A DNA stretch of 64,000 nt. Source: Streptomyces leeuwenhoekii. Its GTDB lineage: Bacteria > Actinomycetota > Actinomycetes > Streptomycetales > Streptomycetaceae. The stretch spans positions 5,656,001-5,720,000 of the forward strand of contig NZ_LN831790.1 of assembly GCF_001013905.1 (NCBI RefSeq), read 5' to 3'. The notes beneath the pieces were generated by a model. It was not told the DNA's origin. It searched no databases and was given only the letters and a program-made list of their open reading frames with translations. A program made the translations under genes and the position numbers. Positions 17,117 through 27,441 of the stretch are shown here, in pieces (within the stretch, counting starts at the first letter, position 1; each line of letters starts with the position of its first letter).

Positions 17117-18736
17117 ATGACTAGTCAGACCACCATTGACACGACGGGGCCGGGGGACCAGGCACCAACTGCCCCGTCGGGCAAGACGCCGGCCAAGGGG
17201 CTGCGCGGCCATCCGTGGTTCACCCTCATCACCGTCGCGGTCGGGGTGATGATGGTGGCCCTCGACGGCACCATCGTCGCCATCGCCAACCCGGCCATCG
17301 CCAGCGACCTCGGCGCCACCTTCGCCGAGGTGCAGTGGATCACCAACGCCTACTTCCTCGCCCTCGCGGTCTCCCTGATCACCGCGGGCAAGCTCGGTGA
17401 CCGCTTCGGCCACCGGCAGACCTTCCTCATAGGCGTCGTCGGCTTCGCCGCCGCCTCCGGGGCCATCGGGATGTCCGACAGCATCGCGCTGGTCATCGTC
17501 TTCCGTGTCCTCCAGGGCCTGTTCGGCGCGCTGCTGATGCCGGCCGCGCTCGGCCTGCTGCGGGCCACCTTCTCCGCCGACAAGCTGAACATGGCCATCG
17601 GCATCTGGGGCATGGTCATCGGGGCCTCCACCGCGGGCGGCCCCATCCTCGGCGGCGTGCTGGTCGAGCACGTCAACTGGCAGTCGGTGTTCTTCATCAA
17701 CGTGCCGGTCGGTGTCCTCGCCGTCGTCCTCGGTGTCATGATCCTGCTCGACCACCGGGCCGAGAACGCTCCGCGCTCCTTCGACATCCTCGGCATCGCG
17801 CTGCTGTCGGCCGCGATGTTCTGCCTGGTCTGGGCCCTGATCAAGGCCCCGGAGTGGGGCTGGGGCAACGGCACGACGTGGACCTTCGTCCTCGCCTCCG
17901 TGGTGGGCTTCGCGCTCTTCGCCCTCTGGGAGACGAAGGTGAAGGAGCCGCTGATCCCGCTCGCGCTGTTCCGCTCCGTGCCGCTGTCGGCGGGTGTGGT
18001 GCTGATGGTCCTGATGGCCATCGCCTTCCTGGGCGGTCTGTTCTTCGTCACCTTCTATCTGCAGAACGTGCACGGCATGAGCCCGGTCGACGCCGGTCTC
18101 CATCTGCTGCCGCTCACCGGCATGATGATCGTCGGCTCCCCGCTCGCGGGCGCGCTGATCACCAAGGCCGGGCCCCGGGTCCCGCTGGCCGGCGGCATGG
18201 CGCTCACCGCGATCGCCATGTACGGCATGTCGACGCTGGACACGGACACCGGCGGCGCGGCCATGGCGCTCTGGTTCGCCCTGCTGGGCCTCGGCCTCGC
18301 GCCCGTCATGGTCGGCGCGACCGAGGTCATCGTCGGCAACGCGCCGATGGAGCTGTCGGGCGTGGCGGGCGGCCTCCAGCAGGCGGCCATGCAGATCGGC
18401 GGCAGCCTCGGTACGGCCGTGCTGGGCGCCGTGATGGCCTCCAAGGTCGAGAGCGACCTGCCCGGGAACTGGGCCGGCGCGGGGCTTCCGCCGCTGACCC
18501 CGGAACAGGCGGGCCAGGCGTCCGAGGCCGTGCAGGTCGGTGTGGCGCCGGTGACGCAGGGGACACCGGAGCCGGTCGCCGCGAAGATCACGGAGGTGGC
18601 GCACGACACCTTCATCTCCGGTATGAGCCTGGCCTCGCTCGTCGCCGCCGGGGTCGCCGTGGCGGCGGTCCTGGTCGCGCTGCTCACCAAGCGCGGGGAG
18701 AACGCGGAGGCCGGGGCGGGCCTCGGCCACATCTGA
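17117..18736 (+). CDS. MFS transporter, DHA2 (EmrB/QacA) family
   Basis: A 539-residue, 14-helix drug:proton antiporter. The signature loop GDRFGHRQTF lies between helices 2 and 3, and the motif C region GPILGG in helix 5 marks an exporter. The frame is open upstream, but the ATG at 17117 fits the family and the promoter, giving a nearly leaderless mRNA. Divergence from a tetR gene suggests inducible drug or metabolite efflux. Confidence 0.93.
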   Translation: MTSQTTIDTTGPGDQAPTAPSGKTPAKGLRGHPWFTLITVAVGVMMVALDGTIVAIANPAIASDLGATFAEVQWITNAYFLALAVSLITAGKLGDRFGHRQTFLIGVVGFAAASGAIGMSDSIALVIVFRVLQGLFGALLMPAALGLLRATFSADKLNMAIGIWGMVIGASTAGGPILGGVLVEHVNWQSVFFINVPVGVLAVVLGVMILLDHRAENAPRSFDILGIALLSAAMFCLVWALIKAPEWGWGNGTTWTFVLASVVGFALFALWETKVKEPLIPLALFRSVPLSAGVVLMVLMAIAFLGGLFFVTFYLQNVHGMSPVDAGLHLLPLTGMMIVGSPLAGALITKAGPRVPLAGGMALTAIAMYGMSTLDTDTGGAAMALWFALLGLGLAPVMVGATEVIVGNAPMELSGVAGGLQQAAMQIGGSLGTAVLGAVMASKVESDLPGNWAGAGLPPLTPEQAGQASEAVQVGVAPVTQGTPEPVAAKITEVAHDTFISGMSLASLVAAGVAVAAVLVALLTKRGENAEAGAGLGHI

Positions 18737-19466
18737 CGGGGCGTCGGCGAACGGCGCCGGACACGGTTCGCCTATCAGGGTGACAACGCGGGCGAACCCT
18801 CCCCTTCGGCGGGCGCCGCAGGTGACAGTGGGTCAAGTCCTCCGCAGGGCATGGAGGCTGACAGGGCTGCGGCGCGCTGCTGGAGGGGGGCAGCGCGCGG
18901 GCAGAACCGTTTCCCGGAGGCCCGGATTAGCCCCGCGGCGCGGGGTACCCGCATCAACGACACGGAGTATTGCGGACGTTGACGACGGCGGGCTCCGGGC
19001 GGGGCGCGCAGGAACCCTCGTTCACGTGGCCGGACGGGGTTACGGAACGGGCCGGATCGCGCGGCTCTCGCCGTGACCGGAGCCGTGCGCGCCGTCGCCG
19101 GATCCTCCGTGCCGGGGATCGTCCCGGGCCCGGCATCGACCGGGCCGCGACCCTCTTCCACCGCGGGCCGGCTGCGGGACCACCGCGGACCGAACCGCGG
19201 GATCACCGCGGGCGGCCGCGGGTGACGCGCCGGCAGTGCCGGGGCGCGTCCGACGCGGGCGGTGCTCCGGTGGCGCCGGGCCCGTCGCCCACCCCGCCGG
19301 TCACCGGCCGTCCCTCCGCGGGCGGTCGTGCCGCCGGAGCGGCACGGGTGGGTGCGGGGGCGGCGCCGGGTTGCGCGACCCGCCTCCGCGGTCACCGCGA
19401 CGCCGGGCCCCCGAAGACACAGGCGGTGGGCGGTGGCCCCGACCACCGCCCACCGGCCCGGATCTC
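18737..19466. other. gene-free interval of about 730 bp
   Basis: Open frames cross this stretch on both strands, but all are Arg/Gly/Pro-rich and none shows family features or a convincing ribosome site. It holds an imperfect hairpin just past the exporter stop (GGTTCGCC with GGGCGAACC) and the aceE terminator at the far end. I see no gene in it. Confidence 0.6.
19424..19455 (-). terminator. aceE terminator
   Basis: Perfect 13-bp arms (19424-19436 and 19443-19455) with a 6-base loop lie 12 bases past the aceE stop codon. Confidence 0.85.
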
Positions 19467-22214
19467 CTACGCGTCGCCGCCGGCCGCTCCCGGATCCGCC
19501 GCCGTCACGTCCAGCACCTGATAGCGGTCGATGGCCTGCTTCAGTACCGACCGGTCGACCTTCCCCTCGCGGGCCAGCTCGGTCAGGACCGCCACCACGA
19601 TCGACTGGGCGTCGATGTGGAAGAAGCGGCGCGCCGCCCCGCGGGTGTCGGCGAAGCCGAAGCCGTCCGCGCCCAGGGACTGGTACGTACCCGGCACCCA
19701 CCGCGCGATCTGGTCCGGAACCGAACGCATCCAGTCGGAGACGGCCACGAACGGACCCTGGGCGCCGCTGAGCTTCCGCGTCACGTACGGCACCCGCTGC
19801 TCCTCCTCCGGGTGCAGCAGGTTGTGCTCCTCGCAGGCCACCGCCTCGCGCCGCAGCTCGTTCCAGGAGGTCGCCGACCAGACGTCGGCGCGCACGTTCC
19901 AGTCCTCGGCGAGGATCTTCTGGGCCTCCAGGGCCCAGGGGAGCGCCACGCCGGACGCCATGATCTGCGCCGGGATCGCACCGGAGGTGCCCTCGCTGAA
20001 GCGGTGGATGCCCTTCAGGATGCCCTCGACGTCCACGTTCTCCGGCTCCGCCGGGTGCTGGATCGGCTCGTTGTACACGGTGAGGTAGTAGAAGACGTCC
20101 TCGCCGTGCGGGTGGTCCGGGGAGCTGCCGTACATCCGGCGCAGACCGTCCTGCACGATGTGCGCGATCTCGAACGCGAAGGCCGGGTCGTAGGCCACAC
20201 AGGCGGGGTTGGTGGACGCCAGCAACTGGGAGTGTCCGTCGGCGTGCTGGAGACCCTCACCGGTGAGCGTGGTGCGGCCCGCGGTCGCGCCCAGGACGAA
20301 ACCGCGCGCCAGTTGGTCGGCCATCTGCCAGAACTGGTCGCCGGTGCGCTGGAAACCGAACATCGAGTAGAAGACGTACACCGGGATGAGCGGTTCGCCG
20401 TGCGTCGCGTAGGCCGAGCCCGCGGCGATCAGGGACGCCGTGCAGCCCGCCTCCGAGATGCCGTCGTGCAGCATCTGGCCGTTGGGGGCCTCCTTGTAGG
20501 CGAGCAGCAGATCGCGGTCGACCGCCTCGTACTGCTGGCCCAGCGGGTTGTAGATCTTCGCGCTCGGGAAGAAGGAGTCCATGCCGAAGGTGCGGTACTC
20601 GTCGGGCGCGATCAGTACGAACCGCTTGCCGATCTCCTTGTCCCGCATGAGGTCCTTCAGCAGGCGGACGAAGGCCATCGTGGTGGCGATGGACTGCTGG
20701 CCCGAGCCCTTCTTCACGGTCGCGTACGTCGCGTCGCCCGGCAGGACCAGGGGCTTCGCACGCACCACGCGGGTGGGGACGTAGCCGCCGAGGCTCTTGC
20801 GGCGGTCGTGCATGTACTGGATCTCCTCCGAGTCCCGGCCCGGGTGGTAGTACGGCGGCAGGCCGGACTCCAGCTCCTTGTCGGAGATCGGCAGGTGCAG
20901 GCGGTCGCGGAAGCGCTTGAGATCGTCGACCGTCAGCTTCTTCATCTGATGGGTGGCGTTGCGGCCCTCGAAGTTGGGTCCGAGCGTCCAGCCCTTGACC
21001 GTCTTGGCGAGGATGACCGTCGGCTGGCCCTTGTGCTCGACCGCCGCCTTGTACGCCGCGTAGATCTTGCGGTGGTCGTGACCGCCGCGGCCCAGATGCA
21101 GGATCTGGTCGTCGGTCATGTTCTCGACCATCGCGCGCAGCCGCTGGTCGTCGCCGAAGAAGTGGTCGCGGATGTAGGCGCCGGACTCGGTGGCGTACGT
21201 CTGGAACTGGCCGTCCGGCGTCGTGTTCATCTTGTTGACCAGGATGCCGTCGCGGTCCTGCGCCAGCAGCGGGTCCCAGGTGCGGTCCCAGATCAGCTTG
21301 ATCACGTTCCAGCCGGCGCCCCGGAAGACCGACTCCAGCTCCTGGATGATCTTGCCGTTGCCGCGGACCGGGCCGTCGAGCCGCTGGAGGTTGCAGTTGA
21401 CGACGAAGGTCAGGTTGTCCAGGCCCTCGCGGGCGGCCAGGGTGAGCTGGCCGAGCGACTCCGGCTCGTCCATCTCGCCGTCGCCGAGGAACGCCCACAC
21501 GCGCGACCGGGAGGTGTCCGCGATCCCGCGCGCGTGCAGGTAGCGGTTCATGCGCGCCTGGTAGATCGCGCCGATGGGGCCGAGGCCCATCGAGACGGTG
21601 GGGAACTCCCAGAAGTCGGGCATGGAGCGCGGGTGCGGGTACGACGACAGCGCGTACGGCGCCTTGGACTTCTCCTGGCGGAAGCCGTCCAGGTGCCGCT
21701 CGCCGAGCCGGTCCAGCAGGTACGCGCGGGCGTAGATGCCCGGTGAGGCGTGGCCCTGGAAGAAGATCTGGTCGCCGCCGTCGCCCCCGTCCTTGCCGCG
21801 GAAGAAGTGGTTGAAGCCGACGTCGTACAGCGAGGCGGAGGAGGCGAAGGTGGCGATGTGGCCGCCGACACCGATACCGGGCCGCTGCGCGCGCGAGACC
21901 ATCACGGCCGCGTTCCAGCGGGTGGCGTTGAGGATCTTGCGCTCGATCTCCTCGTTGCCGGGGAAGAACGGCTCGTCCCTGGTGGCGATGGTGTTGACGT
22001 AGTCCGTGCTGCGCATCTCGGGCACGGCCACGCGCTTCTCCCGGGCCCGCTCGATCAGCCGCAGCATCAGATAACGGGCCCGCTCGCGCCCGCGCTCGTC
22101 CACGGCCGCGTCGAGGGAGTCGAGCCACTCCCGGGTTTCCTCGGGATCGAAGTCAGGGACCTGGCTCGGAAGGCCGCCAATGATGATCGGGTTGCGATCG
22201 GATGCGGAAGCCAC
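19467..22214 (-). CDS. aceE: pyruvate dehydrogenase E1 component, homodimeric type
   Basis: A 915-residue thiamine-diphosphate enzyme that decarboxylates pyruvate and passes the acetyl group to the lipoyl E2. The length is that of AceE-type homodimers, not the alpha/beta form. The cofactor motif GDGEMDEPE followed about 25 residues later by NCN is intact. The GTG at 22214 is chosen ([14 protein letters not shown]) with AAGGA about seven bases upstream; the frame stays open further up without similarity. E2 and E3 are not nearby, as is usual in Streptomyces. Confidence 0.96.
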   Translation of the reverse strand: MASASDRNPIIIGGLPSQVPDFDPEETREWLDSLDAAVDERGRERARYLMLRLIERAREKRVAVPEMRSTDYVNTIATRDEPFFPGNEEIERKILNATRWNAAVMVSRAQRPGIGVGGHIATFASSASLYDVGFNHFFRGKDGGDGGDQIFFQGHASPGIYARAYLLDRLGERHLDGFRQEKSKAPYALSSYPHPRSMPDFWEFPTVSMGLGPIGAIYQARMNRYLHARGIADTSRSRVWAFLGDGEMDEPESLGQLTLAAREGLDNLTFVVNCNLQRLDGPVRGNGKIIQELESVFRGAGWNVIKLIWDRTWDPLLAQDRDGILVNKMNTTPDGQFQTYATESGAYIRDHFFGDDQRLRAMVENMTDDQILHLGRGGHDHRKIYAAYKAAVEHKGQPTVILAKTVKGWTLGPNFEGRNATHQMKKLTVDDLKRFRDRLHLPISDKELESGLPPYYHPGRDSEEIQYMHDRRKSLGGYVPTRVVRAKPLVLPGDATYATVKKGSGQQSIATTMAFVRLLKDLMRDKEIGKRFVLIAPDEYRTFGMDSFFPSAKIYNPLGQQYEAVDRDLLLAYKEAPNGQMLHDGISEAGCTASLIAAGSAYATHGEPLIPVYVFYSMFGFQRTGDQFWQMADQLARGFVLGATAGRTTLTGEGLQHADGHSQLLASTNPACVAYDPAFAFEIAHIVQDGLRRMYGSSPDHPHGEDVFYYLTVYNEPIQHPAEPENVDVEGILKGIHRFSEGTSGAIPAQIMASGVALPWALEAQKILAEDWNVRADVWSATSWNELRREAVACEEHNLLHPEEEQRVPYVTRKLSGAQGPFVAVSDWMRSVPDQIARWVPGTYQSLGADGFGFADTRGAARRFFHIDAQSIVVAVLTELAREGKVDRSVLKQAIDRYQVLDVTAADPGAAGGDA

Positions 22215-22386
22215 GCTGTTCCTTACCTGTCGGAGGGCCACTGTTCGGTATGCCTGCGCCGATCCCCATCGTGTACCTCGGGGGAGGCACCCGTCATCTG
22301 TACCGAGAGGTAACCAATGGGGCCCGTCCGGCATGACACACTCATTCGGATCTCGTACCCATGGATGGTTCCCATTCGCGCAAACA

Positions 22387-22420
22387 GGGCAGAAAGGTGT
22401 GGTGTACGTCACCTCTGCCC
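22387..22420. promoter_or_regulatory. dyad in the aceE/DUF3052 intergenic region
   Basis: GGGCAG-AA-AGGTG and CACCT-CTGCCC flank a 10-base loop, giving an 11-bp interrupted dyad near the middle of the 373-bp divergent gap (22215-22587). It could be an operator or a leader hairpin of aceE. TGTACCTCG and TGTACCGAG repeats lie closer to aceE. Nothing else in the gap looks coding. Confidence 0.4.
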
Positions 22421-22587
22421 GTGGCGGTGTGCCTGAAGTTGCGGTGACACGGCCAGGATCGTCACCGTTTCGGCGGTCTGGACGGCCGGGTACTTGCGCG
22501 ATCCGTCCCGCCCGTGTGGACTACGGCCAATGCTTCGCGCACGCGCGTGGCTGAGATACTTACCAAGACATGATCAGGAGGCAACCC

Positions 22588-23025
22588 GTGAGCGCGACCG
22601 CGGACCACGCGGAGGAGCGGACGAACCCTGCCGCCAGGCTGGGGTTCCAGCCCGGGCAGGTGGTCCAGGAGATCGGCTACGACGACGACGTGGACCAGGA
22701 GCTCCGTGAAGCCATCGAGGAAGCCATCGAGGGCGACCTGATGGACGAGGACTACGACGACGTGGCCGACGCCGTTGTGCTGTGGTTCCGTGATGACGAC
22801 GGCGACCTGACGGATGCGCTGGTGGATGCCACCACGTACATCGAGGAAGGCGGGGCGATCCTGCTCCTCACGCCGAAGACCGGCCGTGCGGGCTACGTGG
22901 AGCCGAGCGACATCTCGGAAGCCGCGACCACGGCGGGGCTGACGGCTTCGAAGAGCGTCAGCGTCGGCAAGGACTGGAGCGGCAGCCGGCTGGCGACCCC
23001 GAAGGCCGCCAAGTCCAAGCGGTAG
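22588..23025 (+). CDS. DUF3052 family protein
   Basis: A 145-residue acidic protein with a run of Asp/Glu at about residues 30-70 and a basic Lys-rich end. This is the actinobacterial DUF3052 family, of unknown function. The start is GTG at 22588 behind a consensus AGGAGG. It is divergent from aceE and followed by a strong terminator. Confidence 0.9.
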   Translation: MSATADHAEERTNPAARLGFQPGQVVQEIGYDDDVDQELREAIEEAIEGDLMDEDYDDVADAVVLWFRDDDGDLTDALVDATTYIEEGGAILLLTPKTGRAGYVEPSDISEAATTAGLTASKSVSVGKDWSGSRLATPKAAKSKR

Positions 23026-23048
23026 TCCCGACGCCGTCCGTCAGCACC

Positions 23049-23076
23049 GGACGGGCCGACGACGATCGGCCCGTCC
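23049..23076 (+). terminator. terminator after the DUF3052 gene
   Basis: Perfect 11-bp arms (23049-23059 and 23066-23076) with a 6-base loop lie 23 bases past the DUF3052 stop, isolating it from the peroxiredoxin gene. Confidence 0.85.
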
Positions 23077-23145
23077 GCCGGCCGGTGGCACGCCCTGCGT
23101 AGGGTGTTCCCAGCGAACGCTCCTGACGAAGGGATCAACACGGCG

Positions 23146-23604
23146 ATGGCCATCCAGGTCGGCGACAAGGCCCCCGACTTCGAGCTCAAGGACAACCACG
23201 GCGCCACCGTGAAGCTGTCCGACTTCCGCGGCGACAAGAACGTGGTGCTGCTCTTCTACCCCTTCGCGTTCACCGGCGTGTGCACGGGTGAACTGTGCGA
23301 GGTGCGGGACAACCTGCCGCGGTTCTCCGACCGCGACACCCAGGTGCTCGCCGTCTCCAACGACTCCATCCACACCCTGCGCGTCTTCGCCGAGCAGGAG
23401 GGGCTGGAGTACCCGCTGCTCAGCGACTTCTGGCCGCACGGCAACGTCTCGCGCGCCTACGGCGTCTTCGACGAGGACAAGGGCTGCGCCGTCCGCGGCA
23501 CCTTCATCATCGACAAGGAGGGCGTCGTCCGCTGGAGCGTCGTCAACGCCCTGCCGGACGCGCGTGACCTGGACGAGTACGTGAAGGCGCTCGACACCCT
23601 GTGA
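23146..23604 (+). CDS. peroxiredoxin (AhpE type)
   Basis: A 152-residue thiol peroxidase. The peroxidatic cysteine is Cys46 in FTGVCTGE; Cys51 and a third Cys near 113 are also present. The arrangement fits the actinobacterial AhpE group, which reduces peroxides and peroxynitrite in the cytoplasm. The ATG at 23146 fits the family; the upstream frame does not. The GAAGGG site is weak. It lies just upstream of the ter genes but is separated from them by their own promoter-like motif. Confidence 0.92.
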   Translation: MAIQVGDKAPDFELKDNHGATVKLSDFRGDKNVVLLFYPFAFTGVCTGELCEVRDNLPRFSDRDTQVLAVSNDSIHTLRVFAEQEGLEYPLLSDFWPHGNVSRAYGVFDEDKGCAVRGTFIIDKEGVVRWSVVNALPDARDLDEYVKALDTL

Positions 23605-23632
23605 TCCTCGGGCCGCAGGGCCCGCGGGGGGC

Positions 23633-23660
23633 GGGAACCCGTCACTAGGATCGACTCGTT
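23633..23660 (+). promoter_or_regulatory. ECF-sigma-like promoter of the terD operon
   Basis: GGGAACCCG (from 23633) is followed by CGTT at 23657-23660, with 18 bases between GGGAAC and CGTT. This resembles SigR/ECF promoters of Streptomyces (GGAAT or GGAAC with GTT 18-19 bp away). The same motif at the same spacing lies upstream of the hpcH-like gene at 28554. No transcript data support it here. Confidence 0.5.
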
Positions 23661-23716
23661 GATCCGGTATTCGACGCAACTCAGGGGCTTCCCGCCCCGG
23701 AACCAAGGGAGGACTC

Positions 23717-24292
23717 GTGGGAGTCAGCCTCAGCAAGGGCGGCAACGTATCGCTGACCAAGGAGGCCCCCGGCCTGACCGCGGTCATCGTCGGTCTGGGG
23801 TGGGACGTCCGCACCACGACCGGTACCGACTTCGACCTCGACGCGAGCGCGCTGCTGCTGAACAGCGCCGGCAAGGTCGCCAGCGACCAGCACTTCATCT
23901 TCTTCAACAACCTCAAGAGCCCGGAAGGCTCCGTCGAGCACACCGGCGACAACCTCACCGGTGAGGGCGAGGGCGACGACGAGCAGATCAAGGTCGACCT
24001 CGCGGCGGTCCCGGCCGACGTCGAGAAGATCGTCTTCCCGGTCTCCATCTACGACGCCGAGAACCGCCAGCAGTCCTTCGGCCAGGTCCGCAACGCCTTC
24101 ATCCGCGTCGTGAACCAGGCCGGCGGCGCGGAGATCGCCCGCTACGACCTGAGCGAGGACGCCTCCACGGAGACCGCCATGGTCTTCGGCGAGCTGTACC
24201 GCCACGGCGCCGAGTGGAAGTTCCGCGCCATCGGCCAGGGCTACGCCTCCGGTCTGCGCGGCATCGCCCAGGACTTCGGCGTCAACGTCTGA
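23717..24292 (+). CDS. terD: TerD family stress protein
   Basis: A 191-residue calcium-binding TerD-domain protein beginning [19 protein letters not shown]. The acidic ligands DFDLDASA and the [16 protein letters not shown] loop, which bind Ca2+ in characterised TerD domains, are present. TerD proteins act in tellurite, phage and general stress tolerance and, in Streptomyces, in differentiation. The GTG at 23717 is preceded by GGGAGGA. It is first in a probable operon with a second terD and the DUF475 gene. Confidence 0.95.
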   Translation: MGVSLSKGGNVSLTKEAPGLTAVIVGLGWDVRTTTGTDFDLDASALLLNSAGKVASDQHFIFFNNLKSPEGSVEHTGDNLTGEGEGDDEQIKVDLAAVPADVEKIVFPVSIYDAENRQQSFGQVRNAFIRVVNQAGGAEIARYDLSEDASTETAMVFGELYRHGAEWKFRAIGQGYASGLRGIAQDFGVNV

Positions 24293-24390
24293 CGTCCGGT
24301 CCGTCCGCCCGACCGTCCGGCGCCGCGCGTTTGCGTGCGGCGCCGGACGCGCAGAAGACCCAGGAAGCAGCGCACGGGAGGGGACAAGAC

Positions 24391-24966
24391 ATGGGCGTCA
24401 CGCTTGCCAAGGGAGGCAACGTCTCCCTGTCCAAGGCCGCGCCGGACCTCACCCAGGTGATGGTCGGCCTCGGCTGGGACGCGCGCTCCACCACCGGAGC
24501 CCCCTTCGACCTGGACGCCAGCGCCCTGGTCTGCGGCGGCGGCCGGGTGCTGGGCGACGAATGGTTCGTCTTCTACAACCAGCTCACCAGCCCGGACGGC
24601 TCCGTCGAGCACACCGGCGACAACCTCACCGGGGAGGGCGACGGCGACGACGAGTCCCTCCTGGTCGACCTGTCCCGGGTGCCCGACCGGTGCGACAAGA
24701 TCGTCTTTCCGGTCTCCATCCATATGGCCGACGAGCGCGGGCAGACCTTCGGGCAGGTCGCCAACGCCTTCATCCGGGTCGTCGACCAGGCCGACGGCCG
24801 GGAACTCGCCCGCTACGACCTGAGCGAGGACGCCTCCACCGAGACCGCGATGATCTTCGGCGAGCTCTACCGTCACCAGGGCGAATGGAAGTTCCGGGCC
24901 GTGGGACAGGGGTACGCGTCCGGCCTGCGAGGCATCGCTCTAGACTTCGGAGTCAACGTTTCGTAA
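24391..24966 (+). CDS. terD: TerD family stress protein (second copy)
   Basis: A 191-residue paralogue of the preceding protein with the same length, the same start ([14 protein letters not shown]) and the same acidic Ca2+ loop ([16 protein letters not shown]), clearly a tandem duplicate. It carries two Cys residues (in VCGGG and DRCDK) that the first copy lacks. The ATG at 24391 is behind GGGAGGGG. The gap to the first copy is 98 bp and to the next gene 57 bp, which suggests co-transcription. Confidence 0.95.
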   Translation: MGVTLAKGGNVSLSKAAPDLTQVMVGLGWDARSTTGAPFDLDASALVCGGGRVLGDEWFVFYNQLTSPDGSVEHTGDNLTGEGDGDDESLLVDLSRVPDRCDKIVFPVSIHMADERGQTFGQVANAFIRVVDQADGRELARYDLSEDASTETAMIFGELYRHQGEWKFRAVGQGYASGLRGIALDFGVNVS

Positions 24967-25023
24967 AGCCGGGTACGGCGCGGGGGAGGCCCGTAGGCCC
25001 GTACACAAGGGATTGGGTAGCCA

Positions 25024-26166
25024 GTGGTTCTGAAAACCTTCGGCTGGTCGTTCGCGGTCACCGCGCTCGGCCTTGTCGCGGCGGTCTTGTACGGGGGGTG
25101 GGCCGCCTTCGGTGTCGTGGCGATCCTCTCCGTCCTCGAGATCTCGCTGTCCTTCGACAACGCGGTCGTCAACGCCGGAATCCTGAAGAAGATGAATGCC
25201 TTCTGGCAGAAGATCTTCCTCACGATCGGCATCCTGATCGCCGTCTTCGGTATGCGGCTGGTCTTCCCCGTCGTGATCGTCGCGATCAGTGCGCAGCTCG
25301 GTCCGATCGAGGCGGTGGACCTCGCGCTCACCGACAAGGACCGCTACCAGGAACTGGTCACCGACGCCCACCCGTCGATCGCCGCCTTCGGCGGTATGTT
25401 CCTGCTGATGATCTTCCTGGACTTCATCTTCGAGGACCGGGACATCAAGTGGCTGGGCTGGCTGGAGCGCCCGCTGGCCAAGCTGGGCAAGGTCGACATG
25501 CTGTCGGTCTGCATCGCCCTGATCGTGCTGCTCATCTCCGCGACGACCTTCGGCGCCCACGCCCACCAGCACGGCGGCGCCCATGTGGACAAGGCGGAGA
25601 CGGTCCTGCTGTCCGGCATCGCCGGCCTGATCACGTACATGATCGTCGGCGGTCTCTCCGGCTTCTTCGAGGACAAGCTCGAAGAGGAGGAGGAGCGTGA
25701 GCACGAGGCCGAGGAAGAGGCGGTGCGCGCCGGCAAGCCGCGCTCGGCGGTCGCCCTGGCCGGCAAGGCCGCGTTCTTCATGTTCCTCTACCTGGAGGTC
25801 CTGGACGCGTCCTTCTCCTTCGACGGCGTGATCGGCGCCTTCGCCATCACCAACGACATCGTGCTGATGGCGCTCGGCCTGGGCATCGGCGCCATGTACG
25901 TCCGGTCGCTCACCGTCTACCTGGTCCGCGAGGGCACCCTGGACGAGTACGTCTACCTGGAGCACGGCGCCCACTACGCCATCGGCGCCCTCGCCCTGGT
26001 CCTGCTGGTCACCATCCAGTACGAGATCAACGAGTTCATCACCGGCCTGATCGGCGTCGTTCTGATCGGTGCCTCCTTCTGGTCCTCCGTGCGCCGCAAC
26101 CGCGCGCTCGCGCGGGCCGAGGCGGCCGGCTCCGGCGACAAGCCGGAGGTCTCCTCCGGAGTGTGA
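25024..26166 (+). CDS. DUF475 / TerC-like integral membrane protein
   Basis: A 380-residue polytopic protein with about nine hydrophobic segments. Two copies of a FDN/FDG motif (ISLSFDNAVVNA and ASFSFDGVIGAF) mark the internal repeat of the TerC/DUF475 fold, whose buried acids may bind a metal ion. A strongly acidic cytoplasmic loop (EEEEEREHEAEEE) lies in the middle, and a His-rich segment (GAHAHQHGGAHVD) precedes it. TerC proteins partner TerD at the membrane, and the operon position fits. The GTG start is at 25024; an upstream ribosome site is weak. Confidence 0.92.
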   Translation: MVLKTFGWSFAVTALGLVAAVLYGGWAAFGVVAILSVLEISLSFDNAVVNAGILKKMNAFWQKIFLTIGILIAVFGMRLVFPVVIVAISAQLGPIEAVDLALTDKDRYQELVTDAHPSIAAFGGMFLLMIFLDFIFEDRDIKWLGWLERPLAKLGKVDMLSVCIALIVLLISATTFGAHAHQHGGAHVDKAETVLLSGIAGLITYMIVGGLSGFFEDKLEEEEEREHEAEEEAVRAGKPRSAVALAGKAAFFMFLYLEVLDASFSFDGVIGAFAITNDIVLMALGLGIGAMYVRSLTVYLVREGTLDEYVYLEHGAHYAIGALALVLLVTIQYEINEFITGLIGVVLIGASFWSSVRRNRALARAEAAGSGDKPEVSSGV

Positions 26167-26380
26167 AGCCGACGCATCCGGGACCGGTTCAGCTCCGGCG
26201 CGCCACGGCCGCCGGTGTGAACCGGGCCCGGGTGAGGGAACGCTCTGTGCGGGGCGGCCGTCGAGGACGACTCCTCGCGGTCGCCCCGTCGGCGTCCGGG
26301 GCCGCGGGGCGCGCGCCGCCCCGCGGACACGAAGTGCAGGCGGGCCGCGGGCCCGCGATCTGGCGAAGGTGGGGGCGGGA

Positions 26381-27118
26381 ATGGGCTTTCTGGACGGGCT
26401 GTGGCGCGGTCGCGGGACCGAGTTCGACTCGGGCAGCGCGGCCACCAACGCCATCGAACTGACCAAACGGCACGGCCAGGTCTCCCTGACCAAACAGGGC
26501 GCGGCCACCGGTCATCTGCGCATCAACCTGGCCTGGCGAATGCGGACCTCCGACATCACCGGCTCGCAGCGCGAGAGCCTGCTGCGCCATCCCCTCAAGG
26601 CGCTGAAGCCGCCCCAGGTCCTCGGCCACAGCCAGAGCATGGTCGACGTCGACCTCGACCTCGGCTGCCTCTACGAGCTCCAGGACGGCTCCAAGGGCGT
26701 CGTCCAGCCGCTCGGCGGCTACTTCGGCGACGTCAACGCACCGCCGTACGTGAAGCTCAGCGGCGACGACCGGTTCGGCTCCGGGACCGGTGAGACGATC
26801 TACGTCAACCTCGACCACCGGGACGCCATCAAACGGCTCCTGGTCTTCGCCTACATCTACGACCAGACGCCCGCCTTCGACCGCACGCACGCCATCGTCA
26901 CGCTCTACCCGAGCAACGGCCCCCGCATCGAGATCGGCATCGACGAACGGCAGCCGCAGGCCCGCTCCTGCGCCGTCGTCATGATCGAGAACGTCAAGGG
27001 CGAGATCGTCGTCCGCCGCGAGGTGAAGTTCGTGTACGGCTTCCAGGGCGAGCTGGACCGGCTGTACGGGTGGGGACTCCAGTGGGGGCGGGGCTACAAG
27101 ACGAAGGTGCAACGCTGA
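26381..27118 (+). CDS. TerA-like / TerD-superfamily protein
   Basis: A 245-residue protein that starts MGFLDGLWRGRG, continues with IELTKRHGQVSLTKQG, which resembles the TerD beta-strand start, and has a long domain with YLYE/DGSKGVVQPLGG and a C-terminal GELDRLYGWGLQWG. It matches the TerA-like branch found in Streptomyces ter loci. It is likely cytoplasmic and interacts with TerD and TerC. The ATG at 26381 has a GGGGGCGGGA purine tract upstream. The 214-bp gap before it holds no gene. Confidence 0.82.
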   Translation: MGFLDGLWRGRGTEFDSGSAATNAIELTKRHGQVSLTKQGAATGHLRINLAWRMRTSDITGSQRESLLRHPLKALKPPQVLGHSQSMVDVDLDLGCLYELQDGSKGVVQPLGGYFGDVNAPPYVKLSGDDRFGSGTGETIYVNLDHRDAIKRLLVFAYIYDQTPAFDRTHAIVTLYPSNGPRIEIGIDERQPQARSCAVVMIENVKGEIVVRREVKFVYGFQGELDRLYGWGLQWGRGYKTKVQR

Positions 27119-27246
27119 GCCCGGACGGCCCGCGCCGTCCCCCTGAGCCGTCCGGCGCCCCGGGGGCCTGCCGTGCCGCCCGGCGGGCCGGTGCGTCACG
27201 CCGGGCGGCGGTGCCCGTCCCGGGGCGTGCTCGTCGGTACCGCTAG

Positions 27247-27441
27247 GGTCTTTCGTTCGGATCAGGCCGGATCAGGCAGCGGGGTCTGGTGCCGTGCATG
27301 GCAAGGCGGGGGAGGGCGCCATGGCGGAGCCATGGCAACCGACGACGACGCGGCGGTGGGGGTCCCTCCCGCGCGAGCGAAGCCGAGCGTGGGGGAAGGG
27401 TGCCGGGCCCCGCGAGCCCGGCCTGATCCGAACGAAAGACC
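27247..27441. mobile_element. MITE-like element with CTAG target duplication
   Basis: A 195-bp element whose ends form a perfect inverted repeat of about 24 bp (30 bp if the palindromic flanks are counted: 27241-27270 against 27418-27447). CTAG flanks both sides (27243-27246 and 27442-27445), as expected of a target-site duplication. It has no open frame for a transposase. The ends, GGTCTTTCGTTCGG, look like those of IS5-type elements in Streptomyces, as I recall them. The right-hand CTAG supplies the TAG stop of the minus-strand terD gene. Confidence 0.8.

Noticed and set aside
18775..19701. A 308-residue minus-strand frame in the gap after the MFS exporter
   Set aside because: Low-complexity Arg/Gly/Pro composition, no ribosome site and no similarity; it runs into the aceE coding region.
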